From Streptomyces sp. NBC_01549 (GTDB lineage Bacteria > Actinomycetota > Actinomycetes > Streptomycetales > Streptomycetaceae): a stretch of 64,000 bases of DNA. The stretch is taken from the NCBI RefSeq assembly GCF_026339955.1, contig NZ_JAPEPW010000002.1:2346952-2410951 (forward strand), given 5' to 3'. Each line of letters begins with the position of its first letter. Position 1 is the first letter of the stretch. The notes beneath the pieces are model-generated. The model had not been told where the DNA came from and did not search any database. It worked only from the letters and a program-made list of their open reading frames with translations. The position numbers and the translations under genes were made by a program. Shown here in pieces: positions 34,040-43,718 of the stretch.

Positions 34040-35546
34040 ACACGGCAGCTGTAGTTCGTGAGGCGTGAGGCATCGCCGCTGGCCAGCGTGGTGGGTGGGG
34101 TGCCTGCGGCAGGGGTACGGCCACCGGCATCGTGATCTTGTGTGACGAAGAATCAAGAAGCGGTGGCCGCGCAGGCCACGGTAGTACACGCCGGGTGGGA
34201 CGGGTTGTTCGAGGGGTTGATGGGCCGGTTCGCGAGCTGCTTCCCGCGCCGGGAGACCCGGCTGACCTGCCGGAACATGGTCTCTGGGCTGCTGATGGTC
34301 AAGGAATCGGCGAACTGCTGGTCGTTGGCCGAGGCGATCGGCCACAGCGGTCCGCATGTCCTGCAGCACTTCTTGTCGAGGGCCCGCTTCGACACCGAGG
34401 CAGTCCGCCGGTCGGTCGCGGCCTGGACGGTGGAGCAACTCGGCGAGAGGGAGGTGATGTTGGTGGTGGACGAGACGGGCGATGAGAAGTCGTCCCTCGA
34501 CGCGGTCGGCGCGGCCCGGCAGTACTCCGGGGCGCTGGGCGGGATCGGGCTGTGCCAGGTCGCGGTACACCTCTCCTACGTGAGTGCCGAGGGGCACGCG
34601 CTGGTCGACCGTCGGCTGTACCTGGGCGAGGCATGGGCGGCGGACGACGAGCGCCGTGAGCTGGTCGGGGTGCCCGACGAGAGGGTGTTCGCCACCAAGC
34701 CGCAACTGGCCGGCGACATGCTGGAGGACGCCCACGCCTCGGGGGTGCACACCGCGTGGGTGGCCGCCGACGAGGTCTACGGTGGACGGGAGTTGCGTGC
34801 GCGGATCCGTGCGCTGGGCTACGGCTACGCGATCGCGGTACCCACCAGCCACCGGGTCACCACCCCGGGCGCCGGGAAGAAGAAGGTCACCGCGCTGCTG
34901 GAGCGGGTGCCGAAGCGGGCCTGGATGCGGCTGAGGACCGGCCATGGCACCAAGGCCGAGCGGCTCTACGACTGGGCGATGATCGACGTGAACCCCGACG
35001 ATGCGCCGCCCGGACAGGCCGCCGGGCACAGCCAGGTCCTGGTCCGACGCCACCGCCGCACCGGCACCCTTTCCTTCTACCGGACCTGGCACCCCGACCC
35101 GCAGCCGATATCGGTGCTGGTCAGCGCGGTCTGCCGCAGGTGGCGGGTCGAGGAGGACTTCCAGGGAGCCAAGGGCCTGGCCCACCTCGACACCGGCCAG
35201 GTCACCTGCTGGACGTCCTGGCACCGCTGGAGCCTCATGTCAATGATCGCCTACGCACTTCTGGCCGTCGGCGCCCTCCACGAGCGGCAACGCGCCCACC
35301 CCGCCAACTCCGACGACGAGTTGGCCATGGTGCCCGTCAGCCCGCGCGAACTCCTCGCGCTATTGCGGGTCTTCGCCCTGCCAAGGCCCCGCCAGGACAC
35401 CGATCCGGCACACGCCCTGCGCTGGTCGAACTGGCGTCGCCGACACCAGCATCGCGCGACGGCCTGCCACCGCCGCTGGAACAACGTCACAGCAGTGGCC
35501 ATCGCATGACAGGAACCTCACGAGTCACGAACTACAGCTGCCGTGT
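34040..35546 (+). mobile_element. IS701-family insertion sequence (copy B), intact
   Basis: Perfect 22-bp inverted ends, beginning ACACGGCAGCTGTAGTTC at 34040 and the exact complement ending at 35546. CTG flanks both sides, with CTGA if one end base is shared, consistent with a 3-4 bp target duplication. Inserted into the IS5-type transposase gene. Confidence 0.9.
34142..35509 (+). CDS. IS701-family transposase, full length
   Basis: 455 aa from GTG 34142. DDE residues: Asp in VMLVVDETGDEKS, Asp in VAADEVYGGRE, Glu in RRWRVEEDFQGAKG. The C-terminal tail RWSNWRRRHQHRATACHRRW is present, in contrast to copy A. No lesion seen. Confidence 0.93.
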   Translation: MTKNQEAVAAQATVVHAGWDGLFEGLMGRFASCFPRRETRLTCRNMVSGLLMVKESANCWSLAEAIGHSGPHVLQHFLSRARFDTEAVRRSVAAWTVEQLGEREVMLVVDETGDEKSSLDAVGAARQYSGALGGIGLCQVAVHLSYVSAEGHALVDRRLYLGEAWAADDERRELVGVPDERVFATKPQLAGDMLEDAHASGVHTAWVAADEVYGGRELRARIRALGYGYAIAVPTSHRVTTPGAGKKKVTALLERVPKRAWMRLRTGHGTKAERLYDWAMIDVNPDDAPPGQAAGHSQVLVRRHRRTGTLSFYRTWHPDPQPISVLVSAVCRRWRVEEDFQGAKGLAHLDTGQVTCWTSWHRWSLMSMIAYALLAVGALHERQRAHPANSDDELAMVPVSPRELLALLRVFALPRPRQDTDPAHALRWSNWRRRHQHRATACHRRWNNVTAVAIA

Positions 35547-35862
35547 CTGACGGCCGCCCGCACCCACAAGATCCTCCGGATATGCGCGCGCCAAGGCGTC
35601 CCGATCCTCGCCGACATCGCCTCCATCGGTGCGGGCGACTGGGTCACCACCGCCAAGCGCCGCCCGCCAGGCGGCGAACTCACCCTCACCGAGCGGACCG
35701 TGAACCGGGCCCTGTCCGCGGCCCGGGCACCCGTCGAACGAGGCATGGCACGGCTGAAGTCCTGGCAGATCTTCCGCAGATCCCGCGTCAGCCCCAACCG
35801 CATGAGCGTCATCACCAAAGCCGTCCTCACCCTGGAGAAGCAACGCTGAAAATGCTCAGTGG

Positions 35863-37316
35863 CGAGATAGTCCGGGTTTCGGCTAGGACGCGGGATGTTC
35901 CCGTCCCCTGTCCGGTGTGCAAGGTGGTGACGGGGAGGGTCCACCAGTATCACGGCCGGCCGGTGCGGGATGTGCCGGTCGACGGCCGGCAGGTCGTGGT
36001 CCGGGTGAGGAGACGACGGCTGGTCTGTCCGGTCCTGGGCTGCAGGCGGCAGACACTCCGAGAGCAGGTCCCCGGGCTTTTGAAGCGCCATCAGCGCCGC
36101 ACCACACGTCTGACCAGTCAGCTCCGCGGGCTGGCCAAGGAGTTATGCGGCCGGGCGTCCGCCCGACTCGCCCGATCGCTGGCCATGCCCGTGTCGTACG
36201 CCTCCGCCCTGCGCCTGCTGCGGCGGGTGCCCGTGCCGGCAGTGCAGATCCCGCGGGTGACCGGGGTCGACGACTTCGCCCTGCGGCGCCGGCAGAGCTA
36301 CGCCACGATCATCATCAACGCTGAGACCGGTGAACGAATCGAGGTACTGCCCGGTCGCGAGGCCGTCACTCTGGAAGCCTGGCTGCGCGAACATCCGGGC
36401 ATCGAGGCCGTATGCCGGGACGGATCGGCCACCTACGCCGAGGCGGTCCGCCGAGCCCTGCCCGACGCGGTCCAGATCAGCGACCGCTGGCACCTGTGGC
36501 ACGACCTCGCCGAGGCCGGCCGCAAGGAGGTCGCCGCGCACAGCACCTGCTGGGCGAAAGCAGGGCCGCCCCCGGCCGAGGGGAGACAGGCCGCCACCAC
36601 CCGCAAGCGCCGGCAGCAGGTCCACGCCCTGCGCGAGCGCGGAGTCGGACTCCTGGAGTGCGCGTGCCGCCTCAACCTGGCTCTCAACCCCGTCAAGCGC
36701 TACGACCGCGTCGCCGAGCCCGAGCGCCTCATCCGCGCACCCAAGTACCGGCCCGCCCTCGTGGATCCCTACCGCGATCACCTGCGCCGACGCCGGCTGG
36801 AGAACCCGGCCGTCCCCGTCACCCATCTCCTTCAGGCGATCAGGGAACTGCGCCACAGCGGCAGCTCGAACCTGCTGGTCCGCTACATCAACCAGGGTCG
36901 CGTCGAGGCCGACCGGCCCGCCCTCTCGCCCCGGCGCCTGGCCCGCTACCTGCTCACCCGCCCCGACCGCCGCAAGGTCCACCAGCGAGAACGTATCGAG
37001 GCCGCCCGCGCTGCCTGCCACGAGATGACTGCTCTGGCCGACCTCATCCACCACTTCGCCGTGCTGCTGGATCCCGTCGGCGGCAATGCCGCCCTGCCGA
37101 GCACCTGGATCGCCTCGGCCCACGCCGAGGTGTGCCCCACCTGCATGCATTCACCCGGGGACTCGAGAAAGACCACGCCGCAGTCGACGCCGCCTTCACC
37201 CTGCCGCACCACAACGGCGGCACGGAAGGCGTGAACAACAAAACCAAGCTGATCAAGCGCCAGATGTACGGCCGGGCAAGCTTCCGCCTCCTCTGTCACC
37301 GCATCCTCCTGGGCTG
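35863..37316 (+). pseudogene. ISL3-family transposase, 5'-truncated and frameshifted
   Basis: Begins at the right end of the IS5-type element with ..VRVSARTRDVPVPCPVCKVV, so the first residues of the zinc-finger domain are lost. The core is good: GVDDFALRRRQSYATIII (Asp), CRDGSATYAEAVRRALP (Asp), QISDRWHLWHDL. A frameshift near 37130 moves the last part (GLEKDHAAVDAAFTLPHHNG, GTEGVNNKTKLIKRQMYGRA with catalytic Glu) to another frame ending at 37316. Confidence 0.85.
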
Positions 37317-37345
37317 AGCACACTCACCGTCACCACCGACTACGG

Positions 37346-38817
37346 GTCTATCATGATTTAGGTGTTTTTAGGCCCTTTGGCCTAGTGGTTTTTGGTTGGT
37401 CCGACTGGCTTATACCCGTCCGGCGGTAAGGCGGCCGTCGAAGAGCTGGTCGAACTCGTTCAATGCTGCCTTCCACTTGTTGTTCCAGCGTTTGCGTCCC
37501 CGGCCGGAGGGGTCGAGGGCGAGGGTGGCCAGGTAGATCCTCTTGAGTGCTGCCTGTTCGTTGGGGAAGTGTCCGCAGGCGGTGGCCGCGCGGCGGTAGC
37601 GGGCGTTGAGGGACTCGATGCTGTTGGTCGTGTAGACGACCTCGCGGATGGAGTCGGGGAAGGCCAGGAAGGGTACGAACTCGCTCCAGGCGCGCTGCCA
37701 GACGGTGGCGATCGAGCCGTATTTGTGGCCCCACTTGGCGTCGAACTCGTCGAGCCGCTCGCGGGCCTGGGCCTCGTTGACGGCGGTGTAGACGGGCTTG
37801 AGGTCGGCGGCGACCTCGGGCCAGTCCCGCCGGGAGGCGTAGCGCAGGCTCTGCCGGATCAGGTGAACGACGCAGCGCTGCACAACGGTTTGGGGCCACA
37901 CGTTCGCGACCGCGTCCGGCAGAGCGGACAGCCCGTCACAGACGAGCATGAGGACGTCTCTGACCCCGCGATTACGCAGGTCGGTGAGGACTTGCTGCCA
38001 GAACTTGGCGCCCTCGCCACCGTCGCCGGCCCACAGGCCGAGGATATCGCGGTAGCCGTCGGCGGTGACCGCGATGGCCACGTAGATCGGCCTGTTGGCG
38101 ACCTGCCCGTCCCTGATCTTGACGTGGATGGCGTCGACGAAGACGACCGGGTAGACCGCGTCGAGCGGGCGGGTGCGCCACTCGTTCATCGAGTCCAGGG
38201 CCTTGTCGGTGATCGTGGAGATCGTCTCCTTGGACGTCTTCATCCCGTACACCTCCTCAAGGTGCGCGACGATCTCCCCGGAGGTCATGCCGCGGGCGGT
38301 CAGCGAGAGCACCATCTCGTCCAGAGCACCGGTGCGACGGGCACCCTTGGGCAGGATGCGGGGCCGGAAAGTGCCCAGCCGGTCACGGGGGATCTGCAGC
38401 GTGATCGGCCCGACCTCACTCATCACCTTCTTCGTGCGATACCCGTTACGGCCGTTGCCGCCCGAACGCGAGCCCCGCCCGCCGCCGCGCTCGGCCTCGG
38501 CGGCCAGATGCTCATCCAGCTCGGCCTCCAGGGCGGCCTGCATCAGGTGCTGCGTGATCGCGGGCAGCAGACCGTCCTCACCGACCAGCCTCAGCCCACC
38601 ACCGCGGACCCTGTCCTGGGCCAGCAGCGTCAGCGCGTCCAGCAGGTCCAGGCCCAGCCCGTCCACGGACTCCTGCGTTCTCCTCATGCCCGCACCGTCC
38701 GCGGCCGCCCCGTCAGTGGCAAGCGACACGCCGCCCACCGTCTCGAGAGAGTGAGTCTTCTGGATCGTCATCAGGTGTCCCTTCCGGTGAAGTTCCCACC
38801 TAATTCATGACACTCCC
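37346..38817 (-). mobile_element. IS256-family element with target duplication
   Basis: Imperfect inverted ends share TCATGA(T/A)TTAGGTG (37351-37364 and, inverted, 38797-38810). The same 10-mer CCGACTACGG flanks both sides (37336-37345 and 38818-38827). IS256 elements make 8-9 bp duplications, so this marks a fairly recent insertion. Confidence 0.85.
37410..38771 (-). CDS. IS256-family transposase (MULE domain), full length
   Basis: 453 aa. DDE residues: Asp in VVFVDAIHVKIRDGQ, Asp in LMLVCDGLSALPDA, Glu in TTNSIESLNARYRRA; also the RNGYRTKKV and LSLTARGMTSGEIVAHL blocks. No lesion seen. Confidence 0.95.
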   Translation of the reverse strand: MTIQKTHSLETVGGVSLATDGAAADGAGMRRTQESVDGLGLDLLDALTLLAQDRVRGGGLRLVGEDGLLPAITQHLMQAALEAELDEHLAAEAERGGGRGSRSGGNGRNGYRTKKVMSEVGPITLQIPRDRLGTFRPRILPKGARRTGALDEMVLSLTARGMTSGEIVAHLEEVYGMKTSKETISTITDKALDSMNEWRTRPLDAVYPVVFVDAIHVKIRDGQVANRPIYVAIAVTADGYRDILGLWAGDGGEGAKFWQQVLTDLRNRGVRDVLMLVCDGLSALPDAVANVWPQTVVQRCVVHLIRQSLRYASRRDWPEVAADLKPVYTAVNEAQARERLDEFDAKWGHKYGSIATVWQRAWSEFVPFLAFPDSIREVVYTTNSIESLNARYRRAATACGHFPNEQAALKRIYLATLALDPSGRGRKRWNNKWKAALNEFDQLFDGRLTAGRV

Positions 38818-38913
38818 CCGACTACGGAAGAGACCCGAACGATTTACAGGCCCGCGACCGAGTGCTGATGCGCGGGCATGATGACGAGAGTCGATGCGAG
38901 ACAGGGAGCGAGC

Positions 38914-39234
38914 ATGGCCGAGGACAGCAGTGTGGATCTCATCCGTCTGGCCGACGGGGAGAGCAGTCTTGAGGTTCGCGTTCTGGGCCGGACGCTGCCT
39001 GGGGTGTTGACCTTGCACGACCACCTCGATGCGGAGATCGTCGTCACCAGCGGATTCGCCCAGGGACGTCTCGATGTGTGTCTGGCTCCGGAGGACTTGA
39101 ACAGCTGGTCACAGGTCTTGGGAGAGCTTGCAGCCGGGCGGGATGCTGTCTGGATGGATGACGGGCGCAACCCCGAGATCCGGAGTTATGCAGACCTCCC
39201 CCGGCGCCTACGAGTGGCGACGCTGAGCCGTTGA
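38914..39234 (+). pseudogene. DUF5959-type protein, C-terminus cut off
   Basis: ATG 38914 after GGGAGC starts MAEDSSVDLIRLADGESSLE and continues RVLGRTLPGVLTLHDHLDAE, the pattern of the Streptomyces DUF5959 family. Normal homology ends near residue 90. The rest (RSYADLPRRLRVATLSR) overlaps an inverted IS5 fragment whose stop lies at 39208, so the 3' end was replaced. Function of the family unknown; it often occurs near clusters of similar small genes. Confidence 0.6.
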
Positions 39235-39485
39235 GAGCCGGCGCCAGCAGATGAGTGCGCAGGCCAGGACAAGGAAGGCTGCGTGGAGGTCGTCGCGGAC
39301 CTCCCAGCGGATCCGCAGGCGGCGGAACCAGTGCAGGTGCGCAAAGGCCCGCTCCACCGCCCAGCGTTCGGCACCGAGTCCGGAGCCGTGCTCGGTGCCA
39401 CGTCGGGCGATGACCGGCTTGACTCCCAGGTCCCAGGCAAGGCGGCGGTATTTGTCTCTGTCGGCCCGGTAGCGGCGGGGGAACG
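39208..39485 (-). pseudogene. C-terminal part of an IS5-family transposase
   Basis: Minus strand encodes FPRRYRADRDKYRRLAWDLG, VKPVIARRGTEHGSGLGAER, WAVERAFAHLHWFRRLRIRW, EVRDDLHAAFLVLACALICW; catalytic Glu in AVERAFAH. The N-terminal half is missing. Confidence 0.8.
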
Positions 39486-39996
39486 CACTACCGGGCCAAG
39501 ACGCCCTGGCGCAGAAACTCGGACGCCGGGCCTCTCAGGCCCCGACCCCATTTAACGGGCTCCGGTTGGCGGCCTCAGCATGCATCCGCGGAGCGGGCCC
39601 TTCTGGGCCCGTTGAGAGGCCTGAACGGGCGCCCATGGATCATGTCCCGTGAGATGGTGCAGTCAAGGCAGCCGTTTGTGTTCCGGTTGTGGGATGATCC
39701 GCTGCTCGCTCGGCCGAATTGGTCGCGAAGAGGCCAGTCATGGACACTTCGGAGCATTAGCTGCGGTCAAAGAACTGTCACTCGCCATGGAGTTGGCAAG
39801 AACTGCCGCGGCAGGGCGGTCTAGGACGGCGGGCTCTCTGTCCGAGCCGGGGCGGCTGGATGTGGCCATTATTTCCAGCTCAGGTGCTTCAGCGTTCATG
39901 AACAAGGCAAGCTGTCAGTCGCAGCTTCTGCGCCCGCGTCCTCGATGCCAACGAGCGCAGCGTGCTCAAAGGCGACCGTCTCACTTGGAGGAAAAT
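39486..39996. other. Gene-free stretch before the SnoaL-like gene
   Basis: No supported gene; a small GGGCCC-armed hairpin near 39595-39613. It should contain the promoter of the SnoaL-like gene. Confidence 0.3.
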
Positions 39997-40470
39997 GTGT
40001 CTGCACGCAACCTTATACTCCCCGATCCGGCCACAAGTTATCGTGCTGTCGAGAACCTTATTGCGCAGTACGCTCAACTCGTTGACGACGGCGATTTCTC
40101 AGGATTGGGGAACCTTCTCGCCGACGCCACTTTCATAGGCAGTCGCGGGCCAGTGAGCGGTCGTGACGCGATCAAGAAGTTTTTCGAAGACACCGTGATC
40201 GTTTACGCGGATGGCACGCCGCACACCCACCATGTCACGACTAACGTCGCCATTGAAGTCACCGAAGAGACGGGAACGGCCAGTTCACGTTCGTACGTGA
40301 CCGTGTTTCAGGCGTTGCCCGACCTGCCGCTGCAACCCATCGGGTGTGGTCGGTACGAGGACAGCTTCCAACGCCGTGACGGGCGGTGGCGTTTCGTGGA
40401 GCGCCGAGTACGCATAACTCACGTGGGAGACGCAAGTCGACACCTGAAGCAAACTGCGGCACAGCACTGA
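39997..40470 (+). CDS. SnoaL/NTF2-like protein
   Basis: A 157-aa cone-fold protein: VENLIAQYAQLVDDGDFSGL, FIGSRGPVSGRDAIKKFFED, THHVTTNVAIEVTEETGTAS, RYEDSFQRRDGRWRFVERRV. This is the nuclear-transport-factor-2/SnoaL-like pattern (polyketide cyclase, ring dehydratase small subunit or hydroxylase relatives). GTG 39997 with GGAGG five bases before it decides the start. It is isolated between IS remnants; lower GC than its neighbours (visible AT-rich codons). Substrate unknown. Confidence 0.8.
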   Translation: MSARNLILPDPATSYRAVENLIAQYAQLVDDGDFSGLGNLLADATFIGSRGPVSGRDAIKKFFEDTVIVYADGTPHTHHVTTNVAIEVTEETGTASSRSYVTVFQALPDLPLQPIGCGRYEDSFQRRDGRWRFVERRVRITHVGDASRHLKQTAAQH

Positions 40471-40612
40471 GATCTCTCAGCGCTGCCGCTCCACTCCGAG
40501 GACCACAGAGCTGCGATTGACGTCACTCGGGCCGCATTCGGAATCCGCGGACGACCGGCCAGGAATTCTGAGGATTCGGGCGCGGCAGGGATCTTGTGCA
40601 AGTCGGGGGTTT

Positions 40613-41085
40613 TCATTGGATGCTGAGCCGGTCCTCGCAGAAGAGTGAAAACGCGTTTAATGCCTCATTCCAGTGTGCGGCAACGTGCTTGGCGTCGCAC
40701 GCTTTGCGGCTGATCTGCTCGCGGATGGCGAGGTAGAGAACCTTCAACGCGGCCTGCTCCGAAGGGAAGTGGCCGCGGCTACGGGTGGCCTTGCGGAGCC
40801 GCGAGTTGATCGACTAGAGCATGTTCGTGGAGTAGACCACCCTCCCTGTCCCTGGCGGGAACGCCAGGGACAGGGCGTGAATTCAGGCCGGGCCGACCGC
40901 TAGGTCCGCACGATCGCCGGGTAGCGTTCGCCCAGGTCAGATGCCGCGAGCAGGTCGATGGCCTGCTCGGCGGCTGCTTCTGTCGGAGCCGTGTAGATCG
41001 CCTTCAGCGCCGGGACCAGCTTCAAGAGTAGTCGCGCACCAAAGACGGCCCGAGCGAGGCCCTGGTCAGGTGGAGCAGCTTCCGT
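40613..41085 (-). pseudogene. IS256-family transposase remnant
   Basis: Minus strand: ALKAIYTAPTEAAAEQAIDL, then after a gap VVYSTNML*SINSRLRKATR with TAG where Glu of the NxxES motif should be, then GHFPSEQAALKVLYLAIREQ to the C-terminus DRLSIQ. It is deleted in the middle. Confidence 0.7.
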
Positions 41086-41103
41086 TACGCAGCCGCCAGG
41101 ACT

Positions 41104-41440
41104 AGGACAAGGTTGCCAAAGCCCTCAAGCCCGTCTACACGGCTCCCAGCGAGGACGCGGCGACGGAGCTGTTCCTGGAGTTCCAGGAGACATGGGGCCG
41201 GAAGTATCCGGCGATCGTCAAGCTGTGGTCCGAGGCCTGGGCTGAGATCGTCCCTTCCTTTCCTTCGACGTCGAGATCCGCAAAATCATCCGCAGCACGA
41301 ACCTGATCGAGAGCGTCAACGCGCGAACACGCAGGGCCGTCCGCGCCCGCGGAAACTTCCCCGACGAGGCCGCCGCCCTCAAGTGCATCTGCATGGAGCT
41401 GATAAGCCTCGATTCGACCGGCCAAGGCCCCAAGAGGTGA
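41104..41440 (+). pseudogene. Second, inverted IS256-family transposase remnant
   Basis: Plus strand: ALKPVYTAPSEDAATELFLE, FQETWGRKYPAIVKLWSEAW, then after a frameshift near 41262 IRKIIRSTNLIESVNARTRR and ARGNFPDEAAALKCICMELI. A different IS256 lineage from the neighbouring remnant; the two meet head to head. Confidence 0.7.
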
Positions 41441-41512
41441 ACCATGCGCTTGGGTGACCTTGGACCAGGTCCGGGCGGTCGCGCCCTGGCTGGGGCGCTT
41501 TCCGGTCGAAAT

Positions 41513-43545
41513 TCACCCGGCAGGCTCTCGGCCGACGGGCTGCCGTAGGACGGCGACCTCCCGCGGTCCGAGTACGACCGCGCCGTCGGTGCCATGGGCG
41601 TCGCCGGTGCGCACCAGGAGTTGACCGCCCGCCGCGGGAACCGGCACCGGCTCGTCGGTGCGGTTGAACAGGAAGATGAACCGGCCGCCCTCGCCGCGGC
41701 GCACCACGAGCTCGACGCGCCCGCGCAGCGCCTCGGGCAGCTCGCTGTGCACTCCGGCCAGCTCCAGCAGCGGGGCAGCAGCGAGATCAGGCCGTCGACG
41801 CCGAGTCGCGTGGAGACGTACGAGGCCGAACCGGCGCCGGTTGTAAGGCGGGTGATGGCGGGGCGGCCGACCTGGTCGCCGGTCTCGTAGTGGGCCAGGA
41901 CCTGTGTGTCGGCGTCCGTGACGGTGATCCCGGTCGGTCCAGAGGGCGCCTGTGGTGCCGTCGTCCAGGCGGACACTGTGGTCGGCCAACAGCGGCCCGA
42001 ACTCCTCGACACGGATGCCGAGCAGCTCGCGCAGCGCGCTGGGGTAACCGCCCAGCCAGACATGGTCGTTCTCGTCGACCACACCCGAGAAGTAGGTGGT
42101 GATGAGGTGGCCCTGCTGGGCGTAGCGGTTCAGCTCCTTGGCCAGCTCGGCCGGTACGACGTGCAGCACCGGGGCCACGACCACCTGCTAGCCGGCGAGT
42201 TCAGCGCGAGTGGTGACGAGGTTGGCGCGTACTCCGAGGGCGAGAAGCACCGAATACCAGTCGAGAGCCTCCTGGCGGTACTTCAGCAGGGCCGTGGGGT
42301 GGGAGCCTTGCTCGCTCCCCCACCTGGACGCTCAATCGTAGACGATGGCGACGCTCGCGGTCTCCCGGTCGCTGCCGGCGACCGGCGCGAGGGTGCGCAG
42401 GATGGCACCGAGGGCGGCCACCGCGCGGAACAGCTCGCTGTCCTCACCAGCGTGCGGGACCATCGCCGAGTGGTACTTTTCGGCACCGGCCGCCGATTGC
42501 CGCCACTGGAAGAAGCACACCGCGTCGGCGCCGTGGGCTACGTGCAGCAGTGAGTCACGGGCCAGGTCGCCGGGCCTCTTGGCCACCTTGACCGGCTGCC
42601 AGTTGACGGCGCTGGTGGAGTGCTCCATCAGGAACCAGGGGTGCCCACCGGAGATGCCACTGACCAGGTTCGCGGAGAAAGACAGCTCGTCGCGGTCCTG
42701 CGGACCGGGTTGCACGTAGTGGTCGTTGGAGACGAAGTCGATCTCCTCGGCCCAGTCCACATAGTCCATGCACTTCGTTTCGTTCATCACCATGAAGTTG
42801 GTGGTGATCGGCACGTTGGGCGTGATCTCCCGGAGGATGTCGCGCTCGGCGCGGAGGTAGTCCTTCAGCATGTCCGAGGAGAATCGTTTGAAGTCGAGCT
42901 GTTGCGTCGGGTTGGGGTGCGAGGCGGCAAACCGCAGCGGCAGAAGCTGCTCCCAGTCGCTGTAGCGCTGCGACCAGAACGCCGTGCCCCAGGCGTGGTT
43001 GAGCGCCTCAAGGGAGCCGTAGCGGGCGCGAAGCCAGATACGGAAGGCACGGGCGGCATCGTCGGAGAACTCGTAGATGTTGTGACAGCCGAGCCCATTG
43101 GAGATGTGCCAGGCCACGAGTGCCGGGTGGTCCTTGTAGCGGTCGGCCATCGCCCGCACCAGGCGCAGCGCGTGCTGGCGGAAGACGGGCGAGGTGGGGC
43201 GCCAGTGCTGGCGGGCGCCGGGCCACACCGTTTCGCCGTTCGCCGTCACCGGGAGGATCTCGGGGTGGGCGGTGGTCAGCCACGGCGGCGGGGAGGCGGT
43301 CGCGGTCGCCAAGTCGACACCGATGCCTGCCCGATGGAGAAGGTCCATGACCTCGTCCAGCCAGCTGAAGTCCCAGGTGTCGGCGGTTGGCTGAAGGCGC
43401 GCCCAGGAGAAGATCGCCACGGATACGACGGTGACGCCGGCCTCGCGCATCAGCCGGATGTCCTCGTCCCACACCTCCCGCGGCCACTGCTCGGGGTTGT
43501 AGTCGGCTCCGTAGGCCAGGCGTGGAGTCAGGTCACGCCGAAACC
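41513..43545 (-). pseudogene. GH42 beta-galactosidase, decayed
   Basis: Minus strand. The catalytic N-terminal part is well preserved: LAYGADYNPEQWPREVWDED, LMREAGVTVVSVAIFSWARL, VAWHISNGLGCH (acid/base region; usual WHxxNEYG reads ISNGLG), WFLMEHSTSAVNWQP (nucleophile Glu). A TGA at 42332 replaces a Trp codon and a TAG stands before QVVVAPVLHVVPAELA. Two frameshifts (near 41945 and 41780) break the C-terminal domain, which ends REPAG at 41513. The start is uncertain because the 5' end abuts an IS1182 scrap. An intact gene would hydrolyse beta-galactosides inside the cell. Confidence 0.85.
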
Positions 43546-43715
43546 AGCCTCCAGCACCAGCTCACCCGGGCAGCGATCAACCTCGCCCGCATCGATGCCC
43601 ACCTCACCGGCGCCCCACGAGCCCGCACCCGGACCAGCCACTTCGCAGCACTTCGCCCCGCCGATCCGACGACCAGCGGGGCGAAGCAGACCCCGGATCA
43701 ACCCACAGCGTCCTC
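43517..43715 (+). pseudogene. C-terminal scrap of an IS1182-type transposase
   Basis: Plus strand encodes TSLQHQLTRAAINLARIDAH and LTGAPRARTRTSHFAALRP, the usual end of IS1182-type transposases. Wedged between the GH42 pseudogene and the long modular gene. Confidence 0.6.
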
Positions 43716-43718
43716 CTC

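Larger units (their letters stand above)
33591..35849 (+). pseudogene. IS5-type transposase split by IS701-B
   Basis: The N-terminal half (33591-34040) has the helix-turn-helix (HDTLARIAAAFGISVGTAHAYV) and first Asp region (DFVLLDGTLTERDRV). The C-terminal half resumes at about 35547 with DLTAARTHKILRICARQGVP, TERTVNRALSAARAPVERGM, ARLKSWQIFRRSRVSPNRMS, ending LEKQR. In addition, one C is missing near 34016 (CTCCGGGCC where the frame needs CTCCCGGGCC), so the gene was or became frameshifted independently of the insertion. Confidence 0.8.
33460..35862 (+). mobile_element. IS5-type element interrupted by IS701-B
   Basis: The ends are CCACTGAGCGTTTTCAGCG (33460-33478) and, inverted with one mismatch, 35844-35862. 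The transposase is split by a whole IS701 element at 34040-35546. The stop codon of the transposase lies inside the right terminal repeat. Confidence 0.8.

Noticed and set aside
33231..34130. Minus-strand 299-codon frame across the IS5-type element
   Set aside because: Antisense to the transposase; shadow.
37392..38810. 472-codon plus-strand frame opposite the IS256 transposase
   Set aside because: Shadow of a clearly coding IS256 transposase.
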